Source: Helichrysum umbraculigerum (lineage: Eukaryota; Streptophyta; Magnoliopsida; Asterales; Asteraceae). Taken from it: a stretch of DNA of 64,000 bases. Position numbers and translations under genes: made by a program. The DNA lies in contig CATIUR010000001.1 of assembly GCA_949592205.1 (NCBI GenBank), positions 74,125,059 to 74,189,058 of the forward strand, given 5' to 3'. Shown here piece by piece: positions 47,635-58,879 of this stretch. The first letter of the stretch is position 1; every line of letters starts with the position of its first letter. The notes under the pieces are model-generated. The model ran no database searches, was not told where the DNA came from, and saw only the letters and a list, made by a program, of their open reading frames with translations.

Positions 47635-49320
47635 CACTACGCCAAAAATGGGCTTTGGTCACACATGCTCGAAATCAAATCGTCACACCTTAAAAAATTT
47701 ATGTGACTAAAGATGCGAAAATAAAATTCACGTCATTATTTGGTCACACATACACTCCAATCGTGTGACCATTCTGAAATGTATTTGCCACACCTTCATA
47801 CATTTATGTGGCTAAAGGGAACTGATGTATTTTTGCTGATTATTTAGTCACACATGATTTGGAACGCGTGACCAATGAAGAGTAAGTTTGAAGCATTAGT
47901 CACGTTAGACACATAAAGTGTGACAAAAACCGCGCCACACTTGAACAGTGTGACCAAATGCCACTATATGGTCACATGAATTAATTGTTTATGTGACTAA
48001 ATCATGAAGTCGAGTTTGTCACACATAATTTCAGTGTAGCCAAAAACAAGTACATATGGTCACTATATGGTCATACACTTGCACACTGTGACCAAATGCC
48101 ACTATATGGTCACACACTTGAACAGTGTGACCAAATGCCACTATATGGTCACATGAAGTAATTGTTTATGTGACTAAATCATGAAGTCGAGTTTGTCACA
48201 CATAATTTCAGTGTAGCCAAAAACAGGTACAAGTGGTCACTATATGGTCACACATTTGAACAGTGTGACCAAATGCCACTATATGGTCACATGAAGTGAT
48301 TGTTTATGTGACTAAACCATCTAGTCGAGTTTGTCACACATAATTTTAGTGTAGCCAAAAACAGGTACATATGGTCACTATATGGTCACACACTTGAACA
48401 CTGTGACCAAATGCCACTATTTGGTCACACACTTGAACAGTGTTACCAAATGTCACTATATGGTCACATGAGGTAATTGTTTATGTGACTAAATCATGAA
48501 GTCAAGTTTGTCACACATAATTTCAGTGTAGCCAAAAACAAGTACATATGGTCACACACTTGCACACTGTGACCAAATGCCACTATATGGTCACACACTT
48601 GAACAGTGTGACCAAATGCTACTATATGGTCACATGAAGTAATTGTTTATGTGACTAAATCATGAAGTCGAGTTTGTCACACATAATTTCAGTGTAGCCA
48701 AAAATAGGTACAAGTGGTCACTATATGGTCACACATTTGAACAGTGTGACCAAATGCCACTATATGGTCACATGAAGTAATTGTTTATGTGACTAAACCA
48801 TGTAGTCGAGTTTGTCACACATAATTTCAGTGTAGACAAAAACAGGTACGTATCGTCACATAACTTATTATGTGTGTCTAAAGTGTAGTGTGTGTTAGAA
48901 TGTCAAAAGCTAATGTGTATAGTCACATTAATTTGTAGCACGATCATGTGACTATATGGCTTTATAATAGCCACACCATTACACAAATGTGTAGCTAAAT
49001 GGTGTTTATGGCCACATTTTAGGTGATTATATGTGACGAATATATTCACAACAGTCACGTTGTGAAATATTCATGTGGCTATTCTTTAGAGCCAAAATGG
49101 GCAACAACGATTATCATTAAGTTTTATATTAGTCACATTGAGTGTTAGTTTGTGTGTCTAAATCATATGCCACTATATGGTCACATGAAGTAATTGTTTA
49201 TGTGACTAAATCATGTAGTCGAGTTTATCACATATGATTTCAGTGTAGCCAAAATCAAGTACATAAGATCAAATAACTTATTATGTGTGTCTAAAATGTA
49301 GGGTGTGTTAAAATGTCAAA
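47635..49320. repeat. Left subterminal repeats of the CACTA element
   Basis: A unit of about 140-180 bases with TGGTCACAC, CAGTGTGACCAAATGCCAC and GTCGAGTTTGTCACACATAA recurs at least six times between 47950 and 48860 and again, degenerate, near 49170. Short TGTGAC/GTCACA words in both orientations are typical binding sites for the CACTA TnpA protein. Confidence 0.88.
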
Positions 49321-49560
49321 AGCTAAAGCAACACTTTTGTCGGAATATGCAACACTTTTTAAACGTGTTGCCCATGTTAGAAAATGTAACACTTTTAAAA
49401 TGCAACACTTTTGTTAGCTAAAGCAACACCTTCTCATTTACTTATACGAAGCTATGGCAACATTTTTGCTTATCAAATGCAACACTTTTTTTTGCTTACA
49501 AGCAAATGATTGCAACACTTTCCCTCATCTATTGCAACACCTCCTTCAGCATTCAGTTGC
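49321..49560. repeat. GCAACACTTT repeat cluster
   Basis: The word GCAACACTTT or close variants occur about eight to ten times within 240 bases. They adjoin the TGTGAC-type repeats but belong to another motif family. Confidence 0.8.
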
Positions 49561-51269
49561 ATTACATCACGTACATTTTTGTATCAGATTTACACTTTTA
49601 ACAAATAGTTCTTGATCTATTAAAACTAGATACTTGAATTAAATTGCATATCATCATTCTATTGAAAGTAATATTAAAAACGCATTTCTACAACATCATC
49701 TATCAGACTACATAAAGATAATAAGAAGACTTCCACTTGGCACCTCACTTTAGCTGCATTTAGGGAATCTTACCTATTACAATGAAATGAAATAGAAACA
49801 TTACAATCTTAACTGGAAATATATACAGAAAGCAATACGACCTGCAAAAAAGTTTAAAATCTATACTTGGAGCCCTTAAGCTAACCCAAAGGCCAATAAA
49901 TTGTGATCATACCTTGGTCATGGCAAAGTAGCAACTTCAATTCTAAGTATCAACAAAGGCTGTATTTTTTGACATATTTACAAATTTTCTTTAAGTAACC
50001 TGCAATTAACATACAATTTACTAATACATAGTTTCTAACATAAACCACGTTTTTCAGAATTTTAATTGTTTTGGAGACATAAACTAGCTTGAGTCTTACC
50101 TGAACTTCATAACCTACATATATAGAAGTGCAACTAAAGCATGTGGATCAATAAAAAGAGCTACAAAAAATTAAATGGATAAACTAACATTAGACTGAGG
50201 TCTTCCGTAACAAAGTATAGAGCAACAGTAAATTATATAACAGTAGAGTTTGTAAGTATCACAACAACCTGCATGTATAAAAGCTCGGTGGTTCTACCGT
50301 AGAAAGTAAGTACCAAGTTGACCATGTCCACCGACCCACAGTGCATCAATCAAAGCCTACGAGGGGTGATCCTTGAGGATTTCAGTAACCTATTGACACA
50401 AAACAAATCAAGTTTTCATTAGTAAAAAAAAGGTCGTAGCCTCGTAACCTTGTGTTATCATACATGGTGCGAGCATTATAAATTAATTCATCTGGTATGC
50501 GGAGGAGGCAGCAGGCTATACCAAAAAAATATATAAAAGTTTAGTGGCATGTAAATGAAATAAAAAGGCAATAATCAGTATTCTTTAAAACATATAAATA
50601 AAAGAATAACTATGTTTCTTAACTAAACGAGATTTGCTCCATCATAAATATATGAAATAAAGAAAGAAAAAAAAACTTTTACAAACAATACATCTACATC
50701 TATGGTAGTAAAAACTCCCTGAAATAAAAATTAGTAGCAGAATTGAAAGCAAAATTAGAAAAATCATATGGATAGAAAGTACGAGCCAATGCCTGAAACA
50801 GATCACATGACGAAAAAGAATAATTAAAAACCCTGGTTTAACACAATGGATGCATAAATAACGTATATTTTGCAAATTCTTGTAATACTACAAGTGCTTA
50901 AGAGGTCTCCATGGATTTTCAAAATTGCAAAATATTAACACAAAGTGCAGGAAGAAAGAAATCATATATTTTTATTGTACTCATATATTGAAACACAAAT
51001 ACTGATCTAATTATAGAAAGCATAACAGTCAATAATTAGTGAATAACTCTATTGCTAATGTATTTTGAGTAAAACCTATTAGAGGGCGCGGTTAGTTGGC
51101 CCAAACCCAATTACTTAGACTTGCCCATATAGGAGTGTTTTCTAATTAAGAGTCCTTTTTAGTCATATAAAAAAATGAAAAGTGGGTCTAGTAGGCTGCT
51201 CATATAGTCGGTCCATTAAATAACGTACGGTATAACTAAACTTTCATCGGCAATTTAACAAACCCGAGT
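49561..51269. other. CACTA interior, no gene recognised
   Basis: AT-rich DNA with short chance frames. It may hold decayed 3' exons of the minus-strand TnpA-like gene, but no segment could be assigned. Confidence 0.35.
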
Positions 51270-51332
51270 TTAACCAACTTGACTGGAATGTGACTCAACC
51301 CCAGTCGCCCATTTTACCACCCATACAATTAC

Positions 51333-51882
51333 CTTAACCAAAGTATACATATCCTCTTTTTTGGGCATGGGAACCTTTCTTTTGTCAGAATACTCTATTC
51401 CAGCATGTGAATCCATTCTCACAAATGTCCCTAGGTATTGCACAAGTTCATTTCCTTCATCACCCACCGGTTTGCATCCTTGTTAAATGTCACAGCAATT
51501 CTTCGAGTAGTCTTCATGTTCCATGTTACACTCTTTTGAGTTGGACCTCTTAACTTTTTTATAGTAGTACCTGAAAATATTTTTAAAACATATATGCATC
51601 AGCTAGAACTCATGTTCATTAATAAAATAGTACGACACTATAAAGTTACATAACCTACTTAATTGGATGACAATTGAGAAACTAAGAACCAACGGTTAGT
51701 AACATACTTTGTTCGGAACATTGTTCATTAGTAGAGAGCTCATGTTCAGAAGATTGGGGGTCAACAGAATGATCTTCTCCTTCAGGATCACCTAGACTTT
51801 CAGTAGGTTGATGCACTTGAGTCCTGATATCGTCTTCATCATCACTGGTAGAGATGATACAGAGTCTCTTTCGTTTACCCAT
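51333..51882 (-). pseudogene. TnpA-like CACTA gene, two coding exons, frameshifted
   Basis: Exon 51882-51708 starts MGKRKRLCIISTSDDEDD and is acidic. Its donor (GTATGTT) and the acceptor before 51570 (TTTTCAG) join in phase to give EQSTTIKKLRGPTQKS. The second exon (51570-51333) continues with VTFNKDAN, then shifts frame, then VGDEGNELVQYLGTFVRM and a good donor after LVK (GTAATT). RGPTxxx...VGxxxxxLxxxLGxxxR resembles the plant Ptta/En/Spm (Transposase_24-like) family. A likely noncoding first exon ends at an AAG-GTAAGC donor near 52475. Further 3' exons were not found. The frameshift near 51468 suggests it is inactive. Confidence 0.6.
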
Positions 51883-52689
51883 TCTATGTGTATAAAAAGA
51901 GTCAATTAAACAATATATTTCTGTCAATAAATCATGAGATGGCACACATTGTAATCTTAAAATTTAAACAAGTCTAAATGTCTATGAGAGTGAGTGCTAC
52001 CTAAACAAGAGACAATAAACAATGAAAATGTTAGTCACAACATGAATAGCCAAAATCTATACGAAACATGTCTAAATGTGAACGTAGCTGGTGAAAAATG
52101 TTAAGTACTGTCAGCAATTAAATCTAAATAGCAATTAACCATCCATGACTCCATGAGCACTTAACATATTAACCCATTTAACCACATTCCAATATCATCA
52201 ACAAATCCAATACTCTTTGAAAATAACGGATTTTGGTACCTGAATTGTTAGCAAATACTATAAATGTTCCAATCAATTACATACAACACGTAAACATACA
52301 AAGCATCAAATTGGACACAGATAACCAAAGTCATGAATTTGCCAAAATGACACAAAATAGTAAGAGCTATTAATAATATATACACAACATCGAACATACA
52401 GATCTTACACGAACTCTTTGCGGATAAACCCTAACTTATAACAAAATGTAATTTAGATTTTAGCTTACCTTAACTTGTAGTTCGATGGATGGAGCACAAG
52501 CGGGACGGGTTCTAACTGAGATTGGGGAGAAATTTTGTGTCTGAGATTGGGAAGTAGTGGATGTATCCAAGATTGGGGGCGGGATGAATTCGAAAGAGGG
52601 GAAATTTGAGGGAGGGAAAAATTGGGAGATAAAAATTTTTGGGGGGCGGGTTATATTAGGATAGGGAAACTTTAGGATATATATAATAT

Positions 52690-54360
52690 TATCGTTATCA
52701 ATATCACATATCATTGCTATTAAACTTATGATAAAATAAATTTATCGTTTTGAAATATATGATATTATTCTAAGTTTAATAATGCAATATATAATATATG
52801 ACATTAACAATATCACATATGCCACTAACAAATTTAGGATAATATTAATTCATCATTTTGGAATATATGACATTATCCTAAGTTTAATACTGGAATATGT
52901 GATATTGACATTACCAATATCACATATGCCACTATTAAACTTAGGATAAAATTAATTCATCATTTGAAATATATGATATTATCCTAAGTTTAATTATGAA
53001 ATATATGATATATGACATTGCCAATATCACATTTGCCGTTAAACTTAAGATAAAATTAATTCATCATTTGGCATATATGACATTATCATAAGTTTAATAA
53101 AGAAATACTCCCTCCGTCCCAAAATAAGTGTCTCATGTAAAAATGCACACGGTTTAAGGAAAGTCACTATCTACCAATAACATCTTATCTTTACCCACTA
53201 AAGTCTTTTCTGATTGGCTGAAAGGGAATCTGGACACTTATTTTGGGACGTCCCAAAATAGTAAGTGAGACGTTTATTATGGGACGGAGGAAGTATATGA
53301 TATATGACATTACGAATATCACATGTGCCATTATCGAACTTAGAATAAAAATAATTCACCATTTGAGCATATATGACATTATCCTAGGTTTAATAATGGA
53401 ATATATGATATATGACATTACTAATATCACATATACCATTATTAAACTTAGGATAAAATTAATTCATAATTTTGGAATATATGACGTTATCCTAAATTTA
53501 ATCATGAAATATATTACTAATATCACATATGCCACTATTAAACTTAGGGTAAAATTGATTCATCATCTGGGCATATATGTCATTGTCCTAAGTTTAATAA
53601 CTGAATATATGATATATGAGATTAACAATATCACATATGCCACTACTAAACTTAGGATAAAATTAATTCATCATTGTTAAATATATTACGTTATCATAGG
53701 TTTAATAATGGAATATATGATATATGACATTACCATATCACATATGCCACTATTAAACTTAGGATAAAATTAATTCATCATTTTGGAATATTTGACATTA
53801 TCATAAGTTTAATAATAGAATATATGATATATGACATTACCAATTTTACATATGCCACTATAAAATTTAGGATAAAATTAATTAATCATTTGGGAATATA
53901 TTACATTGTCCTAAGTTTAATATTAAAATATGTGATATATGACATTACCAATATCACATATGTCACTATAAAACTTAGGATAAAATTAATTCATCATTTA
54001 GGGATATATGACCTTGCCCTAAGTTTAATAATGAAATATGTGATATATAACATTACCAATATCACATATACCACTATGAACCTTATGATAAAATTAATTC
54101 ATCATTTGGGAATATATGACATTGTCCTAAGTTTAATAATGAAATATGTGATATATGACATTACCAATATCACATATGCCACTATAAAACTTATGATAAA
54201 ATTAATTCATAATTTAGGAATATATGGCATTACCAGTATCACATATGCTATTATTAAAGTTAGGATAAAATTAATTCACCATTTGTTCATATATGACATT
54301 ATCCTAAGTTTAATAATGGAATATATGACATTACTAGTATCACATATGTCACTATTAAAA
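52690..54360. repeat. 105-bp minisatellite with internal dyad symmetry
   Basis: About 14 copies of a unit contain ATGACATTACCAATATCACA and CTTAGGATAAAATTAATTCA, with CTTAGGATAA and TTATCCTAAG as inverted halves. The period of about 105 bases is divisible by three, so long repetitive frames stay open (53243-53680 and 53824-54366). Those frames are most likely not genes. Confidence 0.88.
53108..53293. mobile_element. MITE with CTCCCTCCGTCCC ends inside the minisatellite
   Basis: It runs from CTCCCTCCGTCCCAAAATAA to a GGGACGGAGGAAG end, flanked by TA. These ends are typical of plant Tc1/Mariner-type (Stowaway-like) MITEs. A second internal pair (TTATTTTGGGAC / GTCCCAAAATA near 53237-53262) suggests a composite. 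Confidence 0.75.
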
Positions 54361-54369
54361 AGTTAGCCT

Positions 54370-55560
54370 CTTTGTACCAATTTTAATTCAAACACTCTAA
54401 ATTATAATTATCTTTAACTATTGTAACACAAAAAAAATAAAGGTTGCAATTACTTTTAAAGCTAAATTTAATCGCAGGCGCCAAACCAAAAAATGAAAAC
54501 TCAAAAATTCCCACCCATCAGGCCTTATGTAAACCTAGTGCCGCCATTCACCCTTGATTTATTATTTTATCCCCAAAATGAAATTTGAATATTCATCTCG
54601 ATTGAAATGCTTCTACAAATCCTTTGATCCAATCCAGGTACCTTTCTTTGCAATTTTAAGATTAAACAATAGCTATTCATATTTCGCTATTAGGGCTTTT
54701 TTGTTTTGTTTTTATGCTAACTTTTTTTCAGTTTATATCTTGTAAGCAAAAAGAACAATCGAGTGGCAGAGCTGCTAAGATTCCTTAAGATTTCATATTA
54801 TAAGATGTGTGCGTACTTGATGTTTTTCATGTTATAAGTAGGTAATGCAATATTACTATTATATATACACTTGATTTTTATGAATTAATAGAGTTAAAGA
54901 TGAATTTATAATTCTTGGTATTTGGGTTTAAATTACTTAGGTTTTCTATAATTGAAGACCAAAAGAGGGACACTTGTGACCGCTTATTGCACTATTCACT
55001 TTTACATCAACCGGTGGTGGCTGTTCCATTGGTGAAATGTCATAGATCGTACTACTGAAGCCTTATTTGGTATGGCTAAAACTTCTCAGGGAATTTAATT
55101 AGACTTTTCATTTATGATTTTGTTGTTAGTACTGTAACTCGTTTATGTGTGGTTTGTAGTAGCCTCAACTGTTTTATATACATTGGGATAAAAATCAACC
55201 GGTGAGTGCTCTAAAAAGCTATAGTTTAAATTTTTCTTGTTATATTATAATAGAGATTAAATTGCTTATAAAGTTGTTAATATAAGCACTCATGTTACCA
55301 AAAAAAAGTTTAGTATTAGATCCTATACGTTTATTGTCTGCTTCGTTTAGTAGATGTCAATGCAATGGACATAATTTATCTTTAGTTCTAGGATCACAAG
55401 ATACAAAAAACTACCTTATATTTTTTTTCATTTCTATCAAGGGCTTTGTGATAATTACCATCTTAGATTTTTGCTCATTACTGTTACTACGATCTTTGAA
55501 TCACCATTGACATGTCTTTCATTTGACTCGTATAAATTTAACTTGCAAAAAATCTGGTAA
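54370..55560. other. CACTA interior, unassigned
   Basis: The beginning (54480-54640) looks like a gene leader, with ACCTAGTGCCGCCATTCACC and a short frame from 54554. No family is recognised. The rest is AT-rich. Confidence 0.3.
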
Positions 55561-55561
55561 C

Positions 55562-55689
55562 AATTTCGTATTCTCAGTCAACATCGCTAAGCTACTCTGC
55601 ATCGATTAAAGAGTTGCATCATGTGAATCTATTCTGCGACTTAACTCCTCTTGTTTCTCCATTACTTGAGCGTTAGTAATTCGAACCAT
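55562..55689 (-). pseudogene. Coiled-coil-like fragment, possible TnpA C-terminal exon
   Basis: The minus strand reads MVRITNAQVMEKQEELSRRI and continues, after one stop, with SMQSSLAMLTENTKL. The heptad-like pattern resembles the C-terminal coil of TnpA-type proteins. It lies upstream of the other minus-strand exons, so it cannot simply be their 3' exon and may be a rearranged copy. Confidence 0.3.
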
Positions 55690-56179
55690 ACAATTTCAGG
55701 TGCCAGAACACCCAAACTATTAAATCGACCAGGTATATTTTGAGATTTCTTATATCTATGTTTGATTGTTTGTTACATCAATAAATCAGTAAATCATTTG
55801 CAAGTTTGAACGATTATGAGTTATTACATTTTATTGTTGGTTTGTTTATGTAATTGACTTGTTATACTTTCTTTTTCTCATAAGATCTGTTTCATAAATC
55901 ATTAAATCATATGCTAGTTTGATTGATTGTGAGTTACTAGGTTTTATTGTTGGTTGGTTGGTTGGTTTGTTTAAATCATAAGTTGTACTGTCAACCTTAA
56001 CTATTGACCTTATCCATTATCTCCAATTTTAACTCAACCTTCTAACAGGTCAAATGGGTCCAAGAAATGTGTGTTCGTGGTTTTGTGTGTACCCTCTGAA
56101 ACCATCAGGTTTGGCCTCTTCACTTACATTTTAGTATTATTGCTCCGTTTCGTTGTCAGCGAAGATTAATTTCATAACA

Positions 56180-56292
56180 GGTCCAATAGGCACAGCGAAG
56201 ATGAATTAATTTCTCATGGAAACGATGAGTCTAACGATCGAGAGTCTCATCACGATGAGGTGCCTACAAATGAACAGCATCGCAAACAAGGT
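56180..56292 (+). pseudogene. Acidic exon-like segment
   Basis: The segment lies between an acceptor-like TTTCATAACAG and a donor-like AAG-GTTTGT. One frame is open throughout and reads SNRHSEDELISHGNDESNDR with more acidic and polar residues after it. It is reminiscent of the acidic first exon of the TnpA-like gene, but the match is weak. Confidence 0.3.
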
Positions 56293-56626
56293 TTGTGTTT
56301 CTAATACTTCAGTATTGCTACTTATTCGAGATTAATTCTTGTGACATGAATAGCTTACCGCCTTTTGTAATAGGATTGTTTTATCGTTATGAAGAATGAG
56401 AAATATCATTGTTATGTAGCTATAAATTATTATATTATATATTAATAATAATACACTTAAGTTCTTTTGTAATAGGTTGTATGATGACATGACATGTTTC
56501 AGCCGCTCAAAAAGTGAGTTTCTATAAGTTGTATGAGGTCAGTATATGCTTGTCTTAAGTCCAACAAAATACAGTTGGCTTATTTAGAGTTAAATGCTTT
56601 GTATTATAGTTGGGATTAATTACTGC

Positions 56627-56694
56627 TCCTATACTATAATAAAAATCAGACAAGCATTAAATGGCCCGTGTGTATACACGAGTTTGAAATCTAG
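56627..56694 (+). mobile_element. Miniature Helitron or Helitron 3' end
   Basis: The segment starts TCCTATACTATAATAAAAAT and ends with the hairpin CCCGTGTGTATACACGAG followed by TTTGAAATCTAG and T. The 3' end is clearly the family seen in the tandem units. Only 68 bases separate the putative ends, so it may be an extreme internal deletion. Confidence 0.45.
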
Positions 56695-56759
56695 TTATAT
56701 TTAGTATAGTAAAGACTTATGTTTCTGAATTTTGGTTCATTATCAGTTATAAATTTATG

Positions 56760-57045
56760 GCATGTTTTTGGGTGGTGGAATGAGGCAGGTGGTAATCTTA
56801 TGTGTTGCTGCTCTTGCTGCTTTACAAGACAATGTACATAAGCTGGAAATTGATCATGAGAATGCCAAGACTTTAACTGGTAAGTATACTTCTTTACATG
56901 ATTATAACTCTTGTTCTTATATTATGATTCGTTCAGTTTTCATATTCAGTGTGAATTTTGATTTTACAGTAAGGCTAAATAAAATCAAGGGTCTTGGTGT
57001 GGATGTAGCATCTCTGGAGACATGTATTCTATGCAATCCAGTTTC
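56760..57045 (+). pseudogene. Captured threonine aldolase fragment (two exons)
   Basis: The first exon contains LGGGMRQVVILCVAALAALQ and ends at a perfect CTG-GTAAGT donor near 56880. The second starts after TTTTACAG (about 56969) and joins in phase to give LNKIKGLGVDVASLETCIL. LGGGMRQ...AALxALQ and GLxVDxxSxETN are hallmarks of low-specificity L-threonine aldolase, a PLP enzyme that splits threonine to glycine and acetaldehyde. Only a C-terminal portion is present, and the Asn expected after SLET is Cys. The unspliced copy still has an intron, so it was captured from genomic DNA, presumably by the CACTA element. Confidence 0.78.
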
Positions 57046-57102
57046 TCAAACCTTAAGAACTATTCTATGCAATCCAGTTTCTCAAACCTTAAGAACTCTT
57101 GT
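57025..57102 (+). repeat. Tandem duplication of about 37 bp
   Basis: TATGCAATCCAGTTTCTCAA and the adjoining bases occur twice in direct tandem, at the end of the threonine aldolase fragment. Confidence 0.9.
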
Positions 57103-57249
57103 TCTATGAGTGTTGTTTTGCAAGTGTTTAGTGGAAACATTTGAAATAGTTGATTAGTTAGTCTTTGTAACCGTTTCATTAGATATAGAATTCATATTGT
57201 TGTATTCATTTGATCTATAAAATGGTTAATGCAATTGTTACACAAATTA

Positions 57250-58879
57250 TTGATTTGTTATATGTGACAAAAATATGTAGTCACATAATATGGTCACACA
57301 TTGTGGCCACTGTTTGATTAATTATGTGTGACTAAATAATGCAAAACGCCACAAAAACATACAATTTAAGTGGCCATTGGGTGAACAATGGTCACATTTT
57401 TTATCACATACGGCCACTTTTTGCTTAATTTTATGTGACCAAATCCCAGGATAAATCACTCTTTGAGTGACTAAATGATAGAAAAAGCCACACAAACATA
57501 AAAATAAAGTGGCCATTGGATGGCAATAGTCACACAAAATATAAGTTTACTTGTCATTAAAATACATATGGTCACACTTTTTATCACCTACGGCCACTTT
57601 TGCTCTAATTTTACGTGACCACATCCAAGAATAAATCACTATTTGTGTGACTAAATGATACAAAACGCCACACAAACATAAAAATAAAGTGGCCATTGGT
57701 TGGCAATAGTCACACAAAATAAAAAGTTTACTTGACATTACAAAGCATATGGTCACACTTATTATCACCTACAGCCACTTTTGATCTAATTTTATGTGAC
57801 CGAATCCCAGATTAAATCACTCTTTGAGTGACTAAATGATACAAAACGCCACACAAACATAAAAATAAAGTGGCCATTGAATGGCAATGGTCACACAAAA
57901 TACTAGTTTACTTGACATTGCAGCCCATATGGTCACACTTTTTATCACATACGACCACTTTTGGCTTAATTTTGTGTGACCAAATCCCAGAATAAATCAC
58001 TCTTTGCGTGACTAAATGATACAAAACGCCACACAAACATAAAAAATAAGTGGCCATTGAATGGCAATAGTCACACAAAATATAAGTTTACTTGACATTG
58101 CAGCCCATATGGTCACACTTTTTATCACATACGGCCACTTTTGGCTTAATTTTGTGTGACCAAATCCCATAATAAATCACTCTTTGAGTGACTAAATGCT
58201 ACAAAACGCCACACAAACATAAAAATAAAGTGGCCATTGGATGGCAATAGTCACACGAAATACAAGTTTACTTGTTATTGCAGCCCATATGGTCACACTT
58301 TTTATCACCTACGACCACTTTTGCTCTAATTTTACGTGACCAAATCCAAGAATAAATCACTATTTGTGTGACTAAATGATACAAAACGCCACACAAACAT
58401 AAAAATAAAGTGGCCATTGGTTGGCAATAGTCACACAAAATAAAAGTTTACTTGACATTACAAAGCATATGGTCACACAAAATACACGTTTAGCTTACTT
58501 TAAAGAGCATACGGTCACACTTATTAACACTTTTGGTCACTCTTGGCTTAAATTTATGTAACCAAATCCCAAAAATAAAACACTCGTTGTGTGACTAAAT
58601 GTTACAAATAGCCACACGAACCTACAATTCAAGTGACCATTGTCCTAACTATAGTCACACAAAATACACTTTCACTTGATTTTAAAGAGCATACGGTCAC
58701 ACATTTTATGGTTTTCGTCACACTTTTTAGATGGATACGGCCACTAACCATGTAATGTGACCGTATGGACCCCTTTGGTCACGGCACCTTTAGTCACACA
58801 CACGCTGAAAAAACGAGTGTGACCATATGGTTTTCGTCACACTTTTTCGGTGTGACCAAAGCCAAAATCTGTACTAGTG
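57250..58879. repeat. Right subterminal repeats of the CACTA element
   Basis: A 180-bp unit is repeated about seven times, with CAAAACGCCACACAAACAT at 57661, 57841, 58021, 58201 and 58381 and partial copies outside these. It shares TGGTCACA/TGTGACC words with the left array but is otherwise a different unit. Confidence 0.88.

Larger units (their letters stand above)
47635..58879. mobile_element. CACTA (En/Spm-type) transposon, 11.2 kb
   Basis: The left end is CACTACGCCAAAAATGGGC followed by TTTGGTCACAC. The complement of the right end is CACTAGTACAGATTTTGGC followed by TTTGGTCACAC, so the ends are inverted CACTA termini. Rich subterminal repeat arrays lie inside both. The flanks AAC and ACT are not identical, but removing the element plus three bases restores the RR-YFQ reading of the Tat RNase H, as expected for a 3-bp duplication. 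Contents are a decayed TnpA-like gene, a minisatellite, captured threonine aldolase exons and noncoding DNA. No TnpD transposase was recognised, so it is probably nonautonomous. Confidence 0.9.

Noticed and set aside
53243..54366. Long frames of 145 and 180 codons that look like a repeat protein
   Set aside because: They are translations of a 105-bp noncoding minisatellite, and the first one starts inside a MITE. Listed as a repeat rather than as genes.
47635..58879. CRISPR-like array because of regularly spaced repeats of about 180 bp
   Set aside because: Repeats are long, diverged, contain no unique spacers, and lie as subterminal arrays of a plant CACTA element.
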